Assembly: GCF_000001735.4 (NCBI RefSeq)
Contig: NC_003075.7
Span: 11,471,001-11,535,000, forward strand
Source: Arabidopsis thaliana
Lineage: Eukaryota; Streptophyta; Magnoliopsida; Brassicales; Brassicaceae
Length of the DNA: 64,000 bases
Direction of reading: 5' to 3'
In this document: one piece after another, positions 1 through 9,523 of the stretch
How the letters are laid out: each line of letters opens with the position of its first letter
Position numbering within the stretch: position 1 is the stretch's first letter
Program-made: the position numbers and the translations under genes
Notes under the pieces: model-generated
The model's input: the letters and a program-made list of their open reading frames with translations, nothing else
Databases searched by the model: none
Told to the model about the DNA's origin: nothing

Positions 1-125
1 AACCAAAAGTTGTAAAGCAAAACCTTTAGATCTTTCTCCTCAACATAACAACATACAAGATCACCAAAGATTGGCTATAAAAATGGCTGGTTTAAAACCA
101 GTCCATGTCCACTCTAACGCCCAAA

Positions 126-1269
126 TCATTCGGTCTTTTTATCGAGTTTCTTCTTGGTCTCGCCGCTATAAGGACCAGCATGATAAGCGTGTTTCTGAAC
201 CGCAGCGAAGATAACCATCTCAAGACATACCAACACATTCTGAATTGCTTCTTGGATTTGTTCTACCTCCAACCAGAAATGGTGAGATTTTATGAATCCC
301 ATTGCCACCAGTATGTCTAGTGCTATTCCCTGCAGTTTCAGAATCAAAAGAATCTTATGAGTATATCCAAACATGAGAAATCTTGTTTTGAGGGGTTTAC
401 TGATTAATGCAAACATTACCTGCCAAAAGACAAAGAAGACAATTCCTTTGATGCAGAGGAACTTTGCGAGTGGATTATGAGGAGCAAGCTCCTTAGCAAA
501 CACATGGTAGAATATCACAAGAGAATACAAGGCCAGAGAAACCGAGAAATTGACAATGATAGTGAATGTCCAGCTCAACCATGAAGGATAAAACCCGATG
601 AGCTGTAAAGCTATCATCAAAGTGGAGCACACGGGTCGAATGACCACAAATTGCCATGTCCAGTATTTCAAAAGTTTAAGAGTGTGACGATCCAAACGGA
701 CTACATGAGGCTGTCAAAACAATAGACACAAAGCTTTTAAGGGTAAAGAAGCAAATAGATATTAGATGAAATCATGCAATGAAGATAGAGACGAACCTGA
801 AAAAGAGTCATTGGGAAAGAATGGTGAATCTCTCTTCCTTTGATTCCATCAGGCAAAATGTTTTTGCTCATAGATATGTTTAGATAACTATACATCAATG
901 CCAAGAATTTGGCAATGACCTGCAAAATATCGAAAAAAATTGGTAAGTGTCGTCTCTACAATATGTTGTATACTAACACAAGCGATAAAACAATATACTC
1001 ACAAGAGCTTCGTAGCATTCTTTGATGGATTCAAGAAAGAGGAAGAAGGTTTCACTTCCTTTGACTTCTAACAAACCAATAAAGGAAACAACGGCGTAGA
1101 TAGGAGCCATAAGCACAATGATGAGTATAGCCTTTTGTTCCTTAGGGTTCTTCCAGTGGAAGAGATGCTGCGATACAAGCTGTATCGTGAAATGAAGTGT
1201 GAGCAAGACGGAAAACGCCGAGCAATAAAAAGTGATCTGTGGAGGCTTCAGTTTCGTTAGGTCCATCAT
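126..1269 (-). CDS. AT4G21570: DUF300 / LAZ1-like (organic solute transporter alpha-type) membrane protein
   Basis: Four coding exons on the minus strand: 1269-1003, 919-797, 710-420 and 329-126, giving 294 aa. The start is the first ATG after a likely 5'UTR intron (about 1735-1276, GT-AG); a second Met follows immediately. The protein is almost wholly hydrophobic helices separated by short basic loops and ends in a Lys/Glu-rich tail (residues about 280-294). This is the DUF300/OST-alpha (TMEM184) pattern, typically seven membrane helices. Arabidopsis LAZ1, of the same family, acts in cell-death control and vacuolar membrane function; the role of this paralogue is not visible here. The intron at 419-330 is 90 nt, carries no stop and is in phase, so its retention would add 30 aa. 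Recognised as AT4G21570. Confidence 0.9.
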
Positions 1270-1275
1270 TGTGTC

Positions 1276-1735
1276 CTGCATCAAAATTAATACACATAAC
1301 TCTTTAGCATCAAGAAGCCATCAGACTTTGCACAAGAATTCTAATCAATCAAACATCTAAATCTTCACAAATGTTTCAGCATTATATTCAGCCAAATAGC
1401 TCCACATCAAAATTCACTCTTTAGCTTAACATTAATTTAAACTGTACAATGAAAAGCAAACATCTCATGAGATCTAGAAAGCTAAATGGTTGGAGCAATT
1501 AGATATCTCCGTATCAAAACAGAGTATATAACCGAATTAAAAACTCAAACTTTATAGATGACTGGGAAAACGGGTGATGAACTCGATAAACCCAATCAGA
1601 CCCATTAATTTGAAAGGTCGAATTCTGATTTTGTCTATGTTCCCAAGACTGATTCAAAGCTAGATAAGCAAAATCTCTGTAAATCTGAACAAAGCAAAAT
1701 TAGCTAACCAGAGAGAGAGAAAGAGAGGAACTAAC
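1276..1735 (-). other. Probable 5'UTR intron of the DUF300 gene
   Basis: On the minus strand a GTTAGT donor lies at about 1735 and a TGCAG acceptor at 1276, six bases before the start codon. The interval is AT-rich with no coding potential. The likely first exon (about 1736-1860) is purine/pyrimidine mixed and precedes a G-box-like CACGTG at 1896-1901. Inferred from splice signals only. Confidence 0.55.
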
Positions 1736-1869
1736 CAGATAAGAGCTAGGGAAGAAGCGAAGATGAGACTCGGAGAGTGTGAAGAAAGTGAATCAGATCT
1801 CTTAGTAGTTAGATCATGAAGAATTGAGGGAGCATGAGACCGCCATTAATGGAGTCACAAACGTGGTCG

Positions 1870-2550
1870 TATTATAAAAATGGCGACGCGTTTACCACGT
1901 GAGAGAGACGCTACGATTGCATAAAAAGAAGTCGGCATTGGTATACATGTGTCTCTCTGATTCGTCCACACGGTTTTGTCGCATTTGTTGGAGAAAAGAT
2001 AAGTCTTTTAAACAGAGGTCGGTATGGTATGTATTTGGTTTCAAGGATTCATGAAATTGATATATGATTGTGATGTAAGTTATTGATTTTTTCTTCATTC
2101 ATTACACGTCATGGGCTGAGAGAAGAAATCAAAAGAGAGGATTTGTATCTTTGAGCCCAAAAAAAAAAGGCACCATCTTGGACCATTGGTTTGGTTGGAC
2201 CAAATAATATAATGATGTGGTGAAAAGTTTTTTAGCGGTTATGAAAATCAAAATAAAAAAAAAAGGCGGTAAGAAAAATGGCAATGCAGTAGAAATGGTG
2301 GTTCAAAAATGGTTTTAGAAGTGAGATCATCTTTATGCTCATTTATCTTGGGTTTGTTCGGGCTCTAACACCATGTACAATTTTAATCATTTGAAAATAA
2401 GTGGAAAGATCTATACATTTCATATACTTTATATACTTATGTTGAATTAGCTCCACATCTTATTGGTAATGGTTTGACAGTTTGAATTATAGCAGAAATA
2501 AAAATAAATATATAGATTTAAGAAATATAATTGCTCCAAATGAATGACAT
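1870..2550. other. Intergenic, promoter side of the DUF300 gene
   Basis: AT-rich sequence without a convincing gene. It holds a CACGTG palindrome at 1896-1901 that could serve the minus-strand DUF300 gene. Short open frames here have no recognisable product. Confidence 0.5.
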
Positions 2551-3020
2551 ATAGTTGAATGATTGGAAAAATAGGTGCAAATGGTTGCCTAAAATTAAGA
2601 AGTTGAAAGAGTTGAATGAGCATTTATCTATTTTTTTTACCATTTAAGATGAATAAGTTGGAAAAATGATTCAACCCTTTCAACTTAAAAAGTTGGAAAA
2701 ATAAACTAATTATAAAGAAATTTTTTCAACTTGTATATCTTCTATTTCACAGAGAAATGAGTTGAATAATATTCAACTTTTATTTTTCAACTCAAAATTT
2801 CCAATTATTTCATCTCTATGCAACCATTTTCAGCAAAACCAAGTTGAACATTATTCAACTCATTCATCTACAAAAGAGTAGATGAAATGGTTGAACAAGT
2901 TTCTTTTATAATTTGTTCATTTTTCTTTTTTTTTTGTTGAATGAGTTGAATCAATTTTCCAACCTATTCATTTCAAATCGTAAAAATAAAATAAATAGTT
3001 ATTCAACATTTTCAACCTTT
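2550..3020. repeat. Dense GTTGAA/TTCAAC repeat block, possible decayed fold-back element
   Basis: The hexamer GTTGAA or its complement TTCAAC occurs about sixteen times in roughly 470 bp, often inside longer words such as GTTGAATGAGTTGAA (near 2936) and TTCAACTCATTCAT (near 2853). Some copies face each other, as in the palindromic GTTGAATAATATTCAAC at 2761-2777. AATGGTTGC near 2579 also has a reversed partner near 2818. This looks like an inverted-repeat or MITE-type relic; no ORF is present. Confidence 0.55.
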
Positions 3021-3429
3021 TATTTTAAAACAACCAATTCATCTAAATAATTTTATTACTTTATAACAATCGCTTGTTGAGGAGATGACTTAATCACTTT
3101 TCATTTTCTCTTCGTGAATTCGTTTTACTAAGTTTCCGTTACTTTCAAATGTACTCAAAACAAAAAAAACAATCGCTTGTTACTATAATAAAAGATCGAT
3201 GAAACAAGATTCTAATGTTAAGCATTTTGAAATGTTACGAAACCGTACAAACAATTTATGTGATTAACGTCAAATGCATAAAAACGCAAACACAAAAAAT
3301 AGCAGTTAAATCTTATAAAGATATTTCATAAAATATTACACACTCATGAAAGGTCTTAAAAGCTTAATTAGTTCTCATTATCAAAGAAAAAAATAAAAGC
3401 TTAATTAGTTCTTACCGAAAAAAACAAAG

Positions 3430-4375
3430 CTTAATGTTGATGAGTGAACGAGTCTTTCCACGTCGTCCACACTGTCCTCGTCGTCCTCGTTGTCTACGTC
3501 GTCTTCGTGGTCCAGGTCGTCGTAATTGGAAGTGGCGAGAGAAAATCCGATTTGGCGGTGCCCAAAATCAAATATCGTATGATATCTCTGAGTAAAGGCA
3601 TTCCAAGAATATTGTAAACAAATTAATATATAAATTTAATTGATAAGTAATTTACGAAACAAAACGTACTTAATGTGACGAAATGGAGAGATAGTCCTCC
3701 GAAGTGAAATAAAAAGCACATCGGGCAAATAATTTGCTACCGCTGCTGCCACTTTGGCATTTGTAAATATCATCCTTTCCATATGACTAGAAAATAGAAA
3801 ACGAAAAGAGAAAGTATTAAGTTAACATAAAACAACAAATAATAATAAAATGTTGTAAATAAAACTTACACGTCTACCACAAATTTGAGAGTAATCTCTC
3901 GGGTAATGAGATAGAAAAATAAATATAAATGATAAATTGCATTAGTAAATAGTATTTGATACAAAATAAAATTTAAACATTAAATCCTTTACTAACCGGG
4001 GGACCGTATATATACGGACAGCTCATATGAATTAAAGTTTTATGGGTGAGTGATCCTAAAAAGAAAAAGAAGATGTAAAGTTTATGTACTGAAAACACAC
4101 ATATATAGATAGACTCATTATTGTAATTAATTATTACATGATATCCGTTGACTTGGATGGAATGCATCCTAATGATTCATCTATTACCTTCAATGAGGTT
4201 GAAGTATATATGCTCAACGACAAAATGAATCTGATCAACATCCCGAACGATTGTTTCTCCTCCCAAATTATAGCTGTCACCATAATGAACTTATTCATAG
4301 TAATTCTGTAGCCACACCGACAATATATTTCGATGTAAAAATCTTTGATCCATCATATTTGTCCTAAAATTATTT
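3430..4375 (-). pseudogene. Decayed pepsin-like (A1) aspartic protease sequence
   Basis: Several exon-like pieces on the minus strand, some joined by plausible GT-AG signals, resemble a pepsin-family protease. One piece (about 4290-4190) reads VHYGDSYNLGG...VRD, like the flap Y-G-S-G region. A second (4050-3998) contains SCPYIYGPP, like the segment after the second DTG motif, but the DTG itself is missing. A third (about 3829-3671) contains LPDVLF. The last (about 3586-3433) begins RYHTIFDFGHRQIGFSLA, closely like the family's C-terminal hydrophobic strand, then runs into an Asp/Glu-rich tail. No first DTGS motif, start codon or continuous frame was found, and one piece ends in an in-frame stop. 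I call it a pseudogene; an expressed divergent gene is less likely. Confidence 0.45.
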
Positions 4376-4379
4376 CTAA

Positions 4380-4800
4380 TTTATTTCTTATTTTTATTTG
4401 TTATCTAAATATACCTAATCTCATAGCTCTATTAATATTTTGACGTTAAATCATTGTATAATAAATAAATTGATGTACGTAACATGTTCAAATATATACA
4501 TTTATTTTCAGTAGACTTTTAGACACACAATTTATATGATTAGAGTCGAATGCATAAAATCTCAAACGCGAAAAATAAGCGGTTAAACTTTTAAACACAA
4601 AATAATATAAAAATTGAGCGGTTAAATCCCAATTGCGGCGGTTGAATAGTACCGATCAAACCAAAGATTTTGGAATTTGACGGAACAAATAAACCGTGGA
4701 GCATTGGTCAATAACAACACTCTTTACTCTTTCTTCCGTTTGCTCGAACCATCTAGTCTAAGAGAAAGAAAAAATACTAAAGAGAAAGAAGAAGAGGACT
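4380..4800. other. Intergenic, promoter and 5'UTR of the quinone oxidoreductase gene
   Basis: AT-rich, with a purine-rich AGAGAAAGAAGAAGAGG-like leader directly before the ATG at 4822. No other gene is visible. Confidence 0.5.
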
Positions 4801-4821
4801 TGAATACGGAAGCTTGAGAGA

Positions 4822-6514
4822 ATGAAAGCGATCGTGATCTCGGAGCCAGGTAAGCCGGAGGTTCTGCAACTCCGTGATGTGGCAGACCCAGAAGTTAAAG
4901 ACGATGAGGTTCTCATCAGAGTTCTCGCTACTGCTTTGAATCGTGCAGATACTCTCCAAAGACTTGGCCTTTATAATCCACCACCTGGCTCAAGCCCTTA
5001 CCTTGGTCTCGAATGTTCTGGGACCATTGAATCCGTCGGTAAAGGCGTCTCTCGATGGAAAGTCGGAGACCAGGTAGATATATATTCCTGTGATTTCGTT
5101 TCTGGAAATTAGGGACTAATCCTCAATTTTGGTTTTAGGGTTTGGTGTCTCTGTGTTAAGTTATCCGAGCTTGGATTTAGGATACAGAACATTTGAATAC
5201 ACTGCTCAGTGCTCACACTCATGTTCTTAATGATTTAGGATTCATAACATCTGAATTTGAATGACTTGGTTTCTGTCTAGTTGCAATTCGTTTACATTTG
5301 TTTAGCTGTTGAGGCTTCTTATATTTTTGTGTTGGATTGGATTTAGTTTTACTCTAGGCTTAAGCAAGTAAATTACTTTTGAAGTATAAAGTTATTGTCT
5401 TGGATTACTTCTGACTGTCTTTGTCTCAGGTGTGTGCTCTTCTTTCTGGAGGAGGTTATGCAGAGAAAGTTTCTGTTCCTGCTGGACAAATTTTCCCAAT
5501 TCCCGCTGGTATCTCTCTAAAGGATGCAGCGGCTTTCCCTGAAGTGGCATGCACTGTTTGGTCTACTGTCTTCATGATGGGCCGTCTCTCTGTTGGTGAA
5601 TCATTCTTGGTATTTCAACTTCTCTTCTCTTTTTATGTATAAAAACAGTTTCTATGGTCTGGTAAAAGCCAATCCTTTTACGGTCAATTCTAGAGGCTTT
5701 TATCTATTACTTTGCTTTGCATTTGTCTTCTCTCTTGGGCTGTTTTGTTTTCTTTCTTGTCTATGTCCTTGCTAATGTTTGATAGTATCTGAAATTTTAG
5801 ATTCATGGAGGTTCAAGTGGGATTGGGACATTTGCTATTCAGATAGCTAAACATCTGGGAGTGAGAGTATTTGTCACAGCTGGTTGGTCTGAGCTTCAAT
5901 ATATTGATAACCTTTATGTACTTTTTTCCGAAATTGTTCAAATTTTCTTTTAACTAACAGGGAGTGATGAAAAGCTAGCTGCGTGCAAAGAACTCGGGGC
6001 TGATGTTTGTATAAATTACAAAACCGAGGATTTTGTTGCAAAGGTAAAAGCGGAAACCGATGGGAAAGGAGTGGATGTTATCTTGGACTGCATTGGGGCA
6101 CCGTATTTGCAGAAAAATCTCGACAGCTTAAACTTTGATGGAAGGTTATGTATTATCGGTTTAATGGGAGGAGCCAATGCAGAAATAAAACTAAGTAGTC
6201 TGCTTCCAAAGCGTCTCACTGTCTTAGGTACTTAACACAATCAATCAATCATCTCTCAAAATCAATACTGAGAGTCTGAGACCTATTGATAATTCTTGAT
6301 CTGTTTTGTTCCTACAGGAGCTGCATTAAGACCAAGAAGCCCTGAAAACAAAGCAGTTGTTGTAAGGGAAGTCGAGAAGAATGTCTGGCCAGCGATAGAA
6401 GCAGGGAAGGTAAAACCAGTGATTTACAAGTATTTACCATTGTCACAAGCAGCAGAAGGTCATAGCCTTATGGAGAGTAGCAACCATATTGGTAAGATTC
6501 TCCTTGAGACTTGA
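4822..6514 (+). CDS. AT4G21580: PIG3-type NAD(P)H:quinone oxidoreductase (zeta-crystallin-like MDR)
   Basis: Five exons: 4822-5073, 5430-5609, 5801-5882, 5961-6227 and 6318-6514, giving 325 aa. It belongs to the zinc-independent medium-chain dehydrogenase/reductase superfamily, which transfers hydride from NAD(P)H to quinone-type acceptors. The N-terminal GroES-like fold starts MKAIVISEPGKPEVL and contains NRADTLQRLGLY and GLECSGTIESVG. The Rossmann domain carries IHGGSSGIGTFAIQIAK, a family nucleotide-binding loop. LDCIGAPYLQKNL and CIIGLMGG follow, also typical of PIG3/QOR proteins. No catalytic-zinc cysteine cluster is present, and no targeting peptide is evident, suggesting a soluble cytosolic enzyme. 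A polyadenylation-like AATAAA lies about 50 bp past the stop. Recognised as AT4G21580; the physiological substrate cannot be read from sequence. Confidence 0.93.
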
Positions 6515-6987
6515 TTCTCTGCAAAGGGAGAAATGTTCAGAGACAAGAGTCATGGTCAATAATCAATAAAATCTGGTCGATTCTGTTCATAGATATCTCT
6601 TTACAAGAGTTCTGTTTGTTGGCTTTTATGTATCTCTGATTTGGTCAAAAAGACACTGTAACTATGGAACATATATAGTATCAAATAAGCTGTTGTATAC
6701 CAAACATTGATTTCGAAGTAGAATATGATTTTGTAAGAAGTTTTTATTTATTTTGGGCTTAAAAAGTGTATTTATTTTTGTTAATTGTTTGATTTAATAA
6801 GGATTTTTACCACCTGAGGCAAAGACCATGAATATCAAAGGCAACAACAGTTTTGACTTCTCTCGTTTTCATCGGTCCGTTTGTACTTCTTCTGATAAAA
6901 ACAAAAATTTTGCAAAATCTAACAACAAAATCTTTGATTCGACAAACTTTGTAACAAAAAAAATCGAAACTTTGCAATTTTTACAGA
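6515..6987. other. Intergenic: 3'UTR of the oxidoreductase and 5' region of ENDO4
   Basis: Contains the AATAAA at about 6563, then AT-rich sequence. A CAG acceptor-like site (TTTTTACAG) lies one base before the ENDO4 ATG at 6988, matching the arrangement in ENDO3 and ENDO5 and suggesting a 5'UTR intron. Confidence 0.45.
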
Positions 6988-8953
6988 ATGAGTTCGTCGC
7001 TGCGACAGTGGTTTGCTAGAGTACTCGTGCTTACACAGCTCATCAATGGAGCTCTGTGTTGGGGAAAAGAAGGTCACTACACAGTCTGCAAAATAGCCGA
7101 GGTCAAAATTGATTCATGTAATTAGATTCTGAGCTCGAACTCTAAAGTTGCTGAAAGCACTGTGATTCATGTAAATTTGATATCTTTGGTACCAAATTAA
7201 AGATCGAATTAGCTCTGCAACTGTCACAAATACTCTAGGAGATTACTGTTATGGTGGAGTCTAGATAGATACTAAACCTTTGATTTGGATTGAAATTTTT
7301 CTGTAGACAAGGTAGTACCTTTTGTGTTATCTTTGATAATGCCATTTTTAGTCCTCAGAGCTACTTTGAGGAAGAAACTGTAGCTGCGGTGAAGAAACTT
7401 CTACCTAAATCAGCTGATGGAGATCTAGCATCTGTTTGCTCATGGCCTGATGAGATTAAGCACCATTGGCAATGGCGATGGACTAGCCCTTTGCACTATG
7501 TTGACACACCTGATTACAGATGCAACTACGAGTATTGTCGTCCGTTTATTCTTCCCTCTTCCAATTGCTTACCTGTTTTCATATCCGAAATCCAATCTAT
7601 ATGTTGTGTTTGTGAAGGGGATTGCCATGATACTCATAAGAATCAAGACCGGTGTGTGACAGGAGCTATTTTCAATTACACTATGCAACTTATGTCCGCT
7701 TCTGAAAACTCGGATACTATAGTCCACTGTGAGTGATAATATTATAGTGAGTCTGATTCTAAAGCTTCTGTTTGAGTTCTATGGAGCATAGAGTTGTGAC
7801 TAGTCTTTGTCTGCAGACAACTTGACAGAGGCTCTCATGTTCTTATCACATTTTATTGGAGATATTCACCAGGTAAATCTCTTTGCCATTTAAATGAATC
7901 ATATCAGAACAAGGTCTGTGTCTGAATTATATGTAATCTACGCAGCCCTTGCATGTTGGTTTTCTGGGAGATGAAGGTGGAAACACGATAACAGTCCGCT
8001 GGTACCGTCGCAAAACAAATTTACACCATGTAAGTGTTTGTTATCGAATGCTGAAAGAAAAAGTTATCTTTCCTGATTGGATAAATTATTCTTATGATCT
8101 TCCAATGATGAAGGTCTGGGATAACATGATAATTGAGTCTGCTCTTAAAACATACTACAATAAAAGTCTTCCACTCATGATTGAAGCACTTCAAGCCAAT
8201 CTTACGGTACAATCTTACTTTCTTTATGAAGCTCCAGTGCCAGTATGTTTATAAATCCGTCAACTCACATTGATTGTTTCCTTTAACTGCTATCTTCATA
8301 TAGAACGACTGGTCAAATGATGTTCCATTGTGGGAGTCATGTCAACTTAACCAAACGGCCTGTCCAAATCCGTAAGCATATATAAATATATCATTTTCTG
8401 TCAAGAATCAAGATACCTATATGATTAGTTCTTTGCAGCAATGTTAAACGCAGAAAGATGGATAAAATTTTGTGTAAAGAGATCTAAAAAGTTGATGGAT
8501 CGCAGAGAAATATGGTTGTAGCTTTCATATTGATTTTCCTAATTACATCATTGTCGAGTCAGTATTGTTTTGGATTCTTTTCAGGTACGCATCTGAAAGC
8601 ATAAATCTAGCCTGCAAGTATGCTTATAGGAACGCTACCCCAGGGACTACTTTAGGAGGTATACTCTCTCAGCATTGAACTCAAAGTTTCTTGGACATAT
8701 TAGCTTATCTTTGAACAATCAGTGTATACTCTGAAACAAGATCTTAGCTTTCTTTACCCATACATGTTCATCTCAGTTATAGACTTGTATGCAATACTGT
8801 GATCTTCGAGACTTCTCTCGTGTTTGTTCTGCAGATGACTATTTCCTCTCTCGGTTACCCATTGTGGAGAAGAGACTTGCGCAAGGTGGGATACGCTTGG
8901 CAGCCACTCTTAACCGTATCTTTTCTTCAAAACCTAAGCATGCTGGATCATGA
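6988..8953 (+). CDS. ENDO4: S1/P1-type bifunctional nuclease ENDO4
   Basis: Nine exons: 6988-7101, 7359-7539, 7618-7728, 7817-7872, 7946-8029, 8114-8206, 8304-8371, 8585-8658 and 8835-8953; 299 aa. Secreted zinc nuclease of the S1/P1 family, which cleaves single-stranded DNA and RNA and acts in nucleic-acid salvage or cell death. The signal peptide ends before Trp25, the expected mature N-terminus; that Trp and the nearby GH supply zinc ligands. Other family motifs are SWPDEI, LHYVDTP, and the FLSHFIGDIHQPLHVGF block with its His/Asp ligands followed by DEGGN. Cysteines in NYEYCRDCHDTH and CVTG suit conserved disulfides, and there are several N-x-S/T sites. First of three tandem copies with identical exon phases. 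The ORF has no defect. Recognised as AT4G21585. Confidence 0.95.
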
Positions 8954-8978
8954 AACTGAGATAAATATTCCCAAGACC

Positions 8979-9037
8979 ACTCTGTTAGCTCCTTTTTTTT
9001 TTTTTTTTTTTTTTTGCACAACTCTGTTAGCTCCTTT
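8979..9037. mobile_element. Poly(T) tract between 17-bp direct repeats (possible truncated retroposition)
   Basis: The word ACTCTGTTAGCTCCTTT occurs at 8979-8995 and again at 9021-9037. Between the copies lies a run of about 23 T (starting inside the first repeat) followed by GCACA. Read on the minus strand this is a repeat, a few bases, a poly(A) and the same repeat. That is the footprint of a LINE-machinery insertion truncated almost to its tail. It lies in the 3' flank of ENDO4. Replication slippage is the alternative. Confidence 0.45.
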
Positions 9038-9523
9038 AGCTCATGTAATGCTTAGTTTTTGGAGAAGCTATGCTTGCTTACTTGATAAGTTGATATCACC
9101 CAACAACCATATATCTTGATATCTTTATTAATAAACACAGTTTTTCAGAAATGTTAAACAGCTGGAAAACTTCCGGTTACTTGCTTGGGTCGAGACTCAC
9201 TTTAAATGACTCAAGAGTAACTATATACAATTTGAGTAAACAAATATTTATGAACGTGGTGACAAAATAAAAACTATTATTTTTTTGTTTGTTGCTATTC
9301 CACCATAATGAATACATAGTACCATCAATGGAAGTATAAGACTATACTCCATGGAGTAGAAAAAGGAAAAATTCAAGGCTCTTTGGCTTCTTCTTTCTTC
9401 TCTGCACTTGAATCAGGTTCTCATTGTTTATACACTAAAAAAACCTTTTTTGCTTACTCGGTGTTGAAAAACTGCTTCTCTGTTTTTAACTTTGGAAAGA
9501 AAAAAGTAGAAGCTTTTCTCAGA
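9038..9523. other. Intergenic between ENDO4 and ENDO3
   Basis: About 490 bp of AT-rich sequence serving as the ENDO4 3' end and ENDO3 promoter/leader. A TTTTCTCAG acceptor-like site lies one base before the ENDO3 ATG, with a candidate donor (CAG/GTTCTC) near 9417. No gene is seen. Confidence 0.45.

Noticed and set aside
1892..2098. 68-codon minus-strand ORF upstream of the DUF300 gene
   Set aside because: No recognisable product; it overlaps the promoter-like CACGTG region and has no supporting signals.
3460..3530. GTCGTCCTCGTTGTC-like tract as a simple repeat
   Set aside because: On the minus strand it reads as the acidic tail (DDLDHEDDVDNEDDEDS) of the aspartic-protease-like piece, so coding origin explains it better.
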